Part shown: in pieces, positions 63,280 through 64,000 of the stretch
Position numbering within the stretch: position 1 is the first letter of the stretch
Layout: each line of letters begins with the position of its first letter
Notes under the pieces: generated by a model
What the model was told of the DNA's origin: nothing
Database searches by the model: none
What the model saw: only the letters and a program-made list of their open reading frames with translations
Made by a program: the position numbers and the translations under genes
Origin: Apostichopus japonicus
Lineage: Eukaryota; Echinodermata; Holothuroidea; Aspidochirotida; Stichopodidae
DNA: 64,000 nucleotides
Assembly: GCF_037975245.1 (NCBI RefSeq)
Contig: NC_092581.1
Coordinates: 570,501-634,500 of the forward strand
Direction of reading: 5' to 3'

Positions 63280-63620
63280 TTTCATAGACGATTGCACTGG
63301 CGGCAGAGTGGTTGACGTTAACATCACAATTGGACTATAAACGTCCTTTTCAAATTCTGCAGTGGCCTAATATGGACTCCTCAATTGTTGCCAGTATATT
63401 TACGTGGGCCATGAAAATGGTTTCTCGTTTCTGCAACTGTTTTTCTAGTTTCTGCAACTTTTATTTTAATTTAGGTTTCGATTCGGGACTACGGTACGAG
63501 ATATCTGTACCCCACACTGAACAACGTTATGTTTCATTTGCAAACCTTTATGCTTATCTTATACCTGATTGTAGTGGACTGAATTTCAATAAGATACATT
63601 TTTAGGTACCTTGTCTTTTT
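63280..63620 (+). pseudogene. Possible CUB-like exon remnant(s)
   Basis: After TTTTCATAG at about 63290 the frame reads DCTGGRVVDVNITIGL and a stop. After TTAATTTAG at about 63474 it reads LRYEISVPHTEQRYVSFANL, then YLIPDCSGLNFNKI and a stop that overlaps a GT. The second piece has the I.V.....YV.F..L....DC spacing of a CUB middle. Both end in stops, so either pseudo-exons or chance. Confidence 0.3.
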
Positions 63621-64000
63621 TCATCGGTCATGTTTGCTAGCAACAGATTGTCAATTTTAAAATGCTTGTAGTTTTACACATTCATACAAATGCATCCCAA
63701 TTCACTTGAAAAAATAATCAGCCAACCCGATCGAGGGACTCGTTTCCCTGATGGCTCAGTCACTGGCTCGATGCAATTAGGATATGTGGGTTATATTGCT
63801 CCTCCCGTGATTATAAACAAATTGACTATAATCAATCAATTGACACGCATCTCGCATCTTAGTCTCTCTATCTTTATCTCACTCTCTAAATTTTACTGGA
63901 ATTATGACGTTTCATTTATTAAAGAAAAATCCAGACAAAACTGATGTAGAGGAATCCCAATGTTACCCTTTGGGAAAAAGTATGCCTCAATAATTCAACG
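63621..64000. other. Right edge, nothing recognised
   Basis: AT-rich sequence with an 84-codon open frame that has no recognisable content. The window ends without a clear feature. Confidence 0.4.

Overview
The window looks like nuclear DNA of an invertebrate deuterostome, most plausibly an echinoderm, perhaps a sea cucumber. It is AT-rich, with small exons bounded by consensus splice sites, long introns, and many minisatellites, non-LTR retrotransposon remnants and hAT-like non-autonomous transposons. A low-complexity repeat at 49.3-49.85 kb has the style of a dispersed repeat I associate with echinoderm genomes. The species cannot be fixed from the sequence alone.

One gene dominates. From 2722 to 50405 on the plus strand I can chain 41 exons with GT/AG boundaries and matching phases into one open frame of about 2,487 codons, ending in TAA. 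The 5' end lies outside the window or was not recognised, because the kringle is represented only by its C-terminal half. Domain order: half kringle, PAN/apple-like, three F5/8-type C (discoidin) domains, C-type lectin, calcium-binding EGF, C-type lectin, three CUB domains, C-type lectin, an unassigned Cys-containing linker, seven LDL-receptor class A repeats, a Cys-rich LRR cap, leucine-rich repeats, a rhodopsin-class 7TM domain of the LGR type C kind (relaxin receptors, Lymnaea GRL101), and a cytoplasmic tail resembling a truncated pseudokinase. The LDLa-LRR-7TM core is a known receptor plan. The large adhesive and lectin ectodomain in front of it and the kinase-like tail behind it are what make this gene remarkable. 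A reasonable inference is a cell-surface receptor recognising glycans, matrix or microbes and signalling through a G protein.

The introns carry large tandem arrays with clean periods: 10 x 50 bp at 10.2 kb, 33 x ~97 bp at 16.8-19.9 kb, ~18 x 38 bp at 28 kb, an 11-bp array at 39 kb and 35 x 46 bp at 41.4-43.0 kb. Each 97-bp unit contains a pyrimidine-rich AG acceptor, 14 bases and a consensus GTAAGT donor, so the array resembles a bank of cryptic microexons. A long inverted repeat at 22.3-22.6 kb includes a 5' splice site.

Downstream of the gene (50.4-64 kb) I see no intact gene. This part holds a four-level nest of hAT-like elements, each bounded by its own target-site duplication (52784-57323), non-LTR fragments, and weak CUB-like exon remnants on both strands (59.5 and 63.5 kb). 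Several MITE families with different terminal repeats share one internal sequence block, which recurs about ten times.
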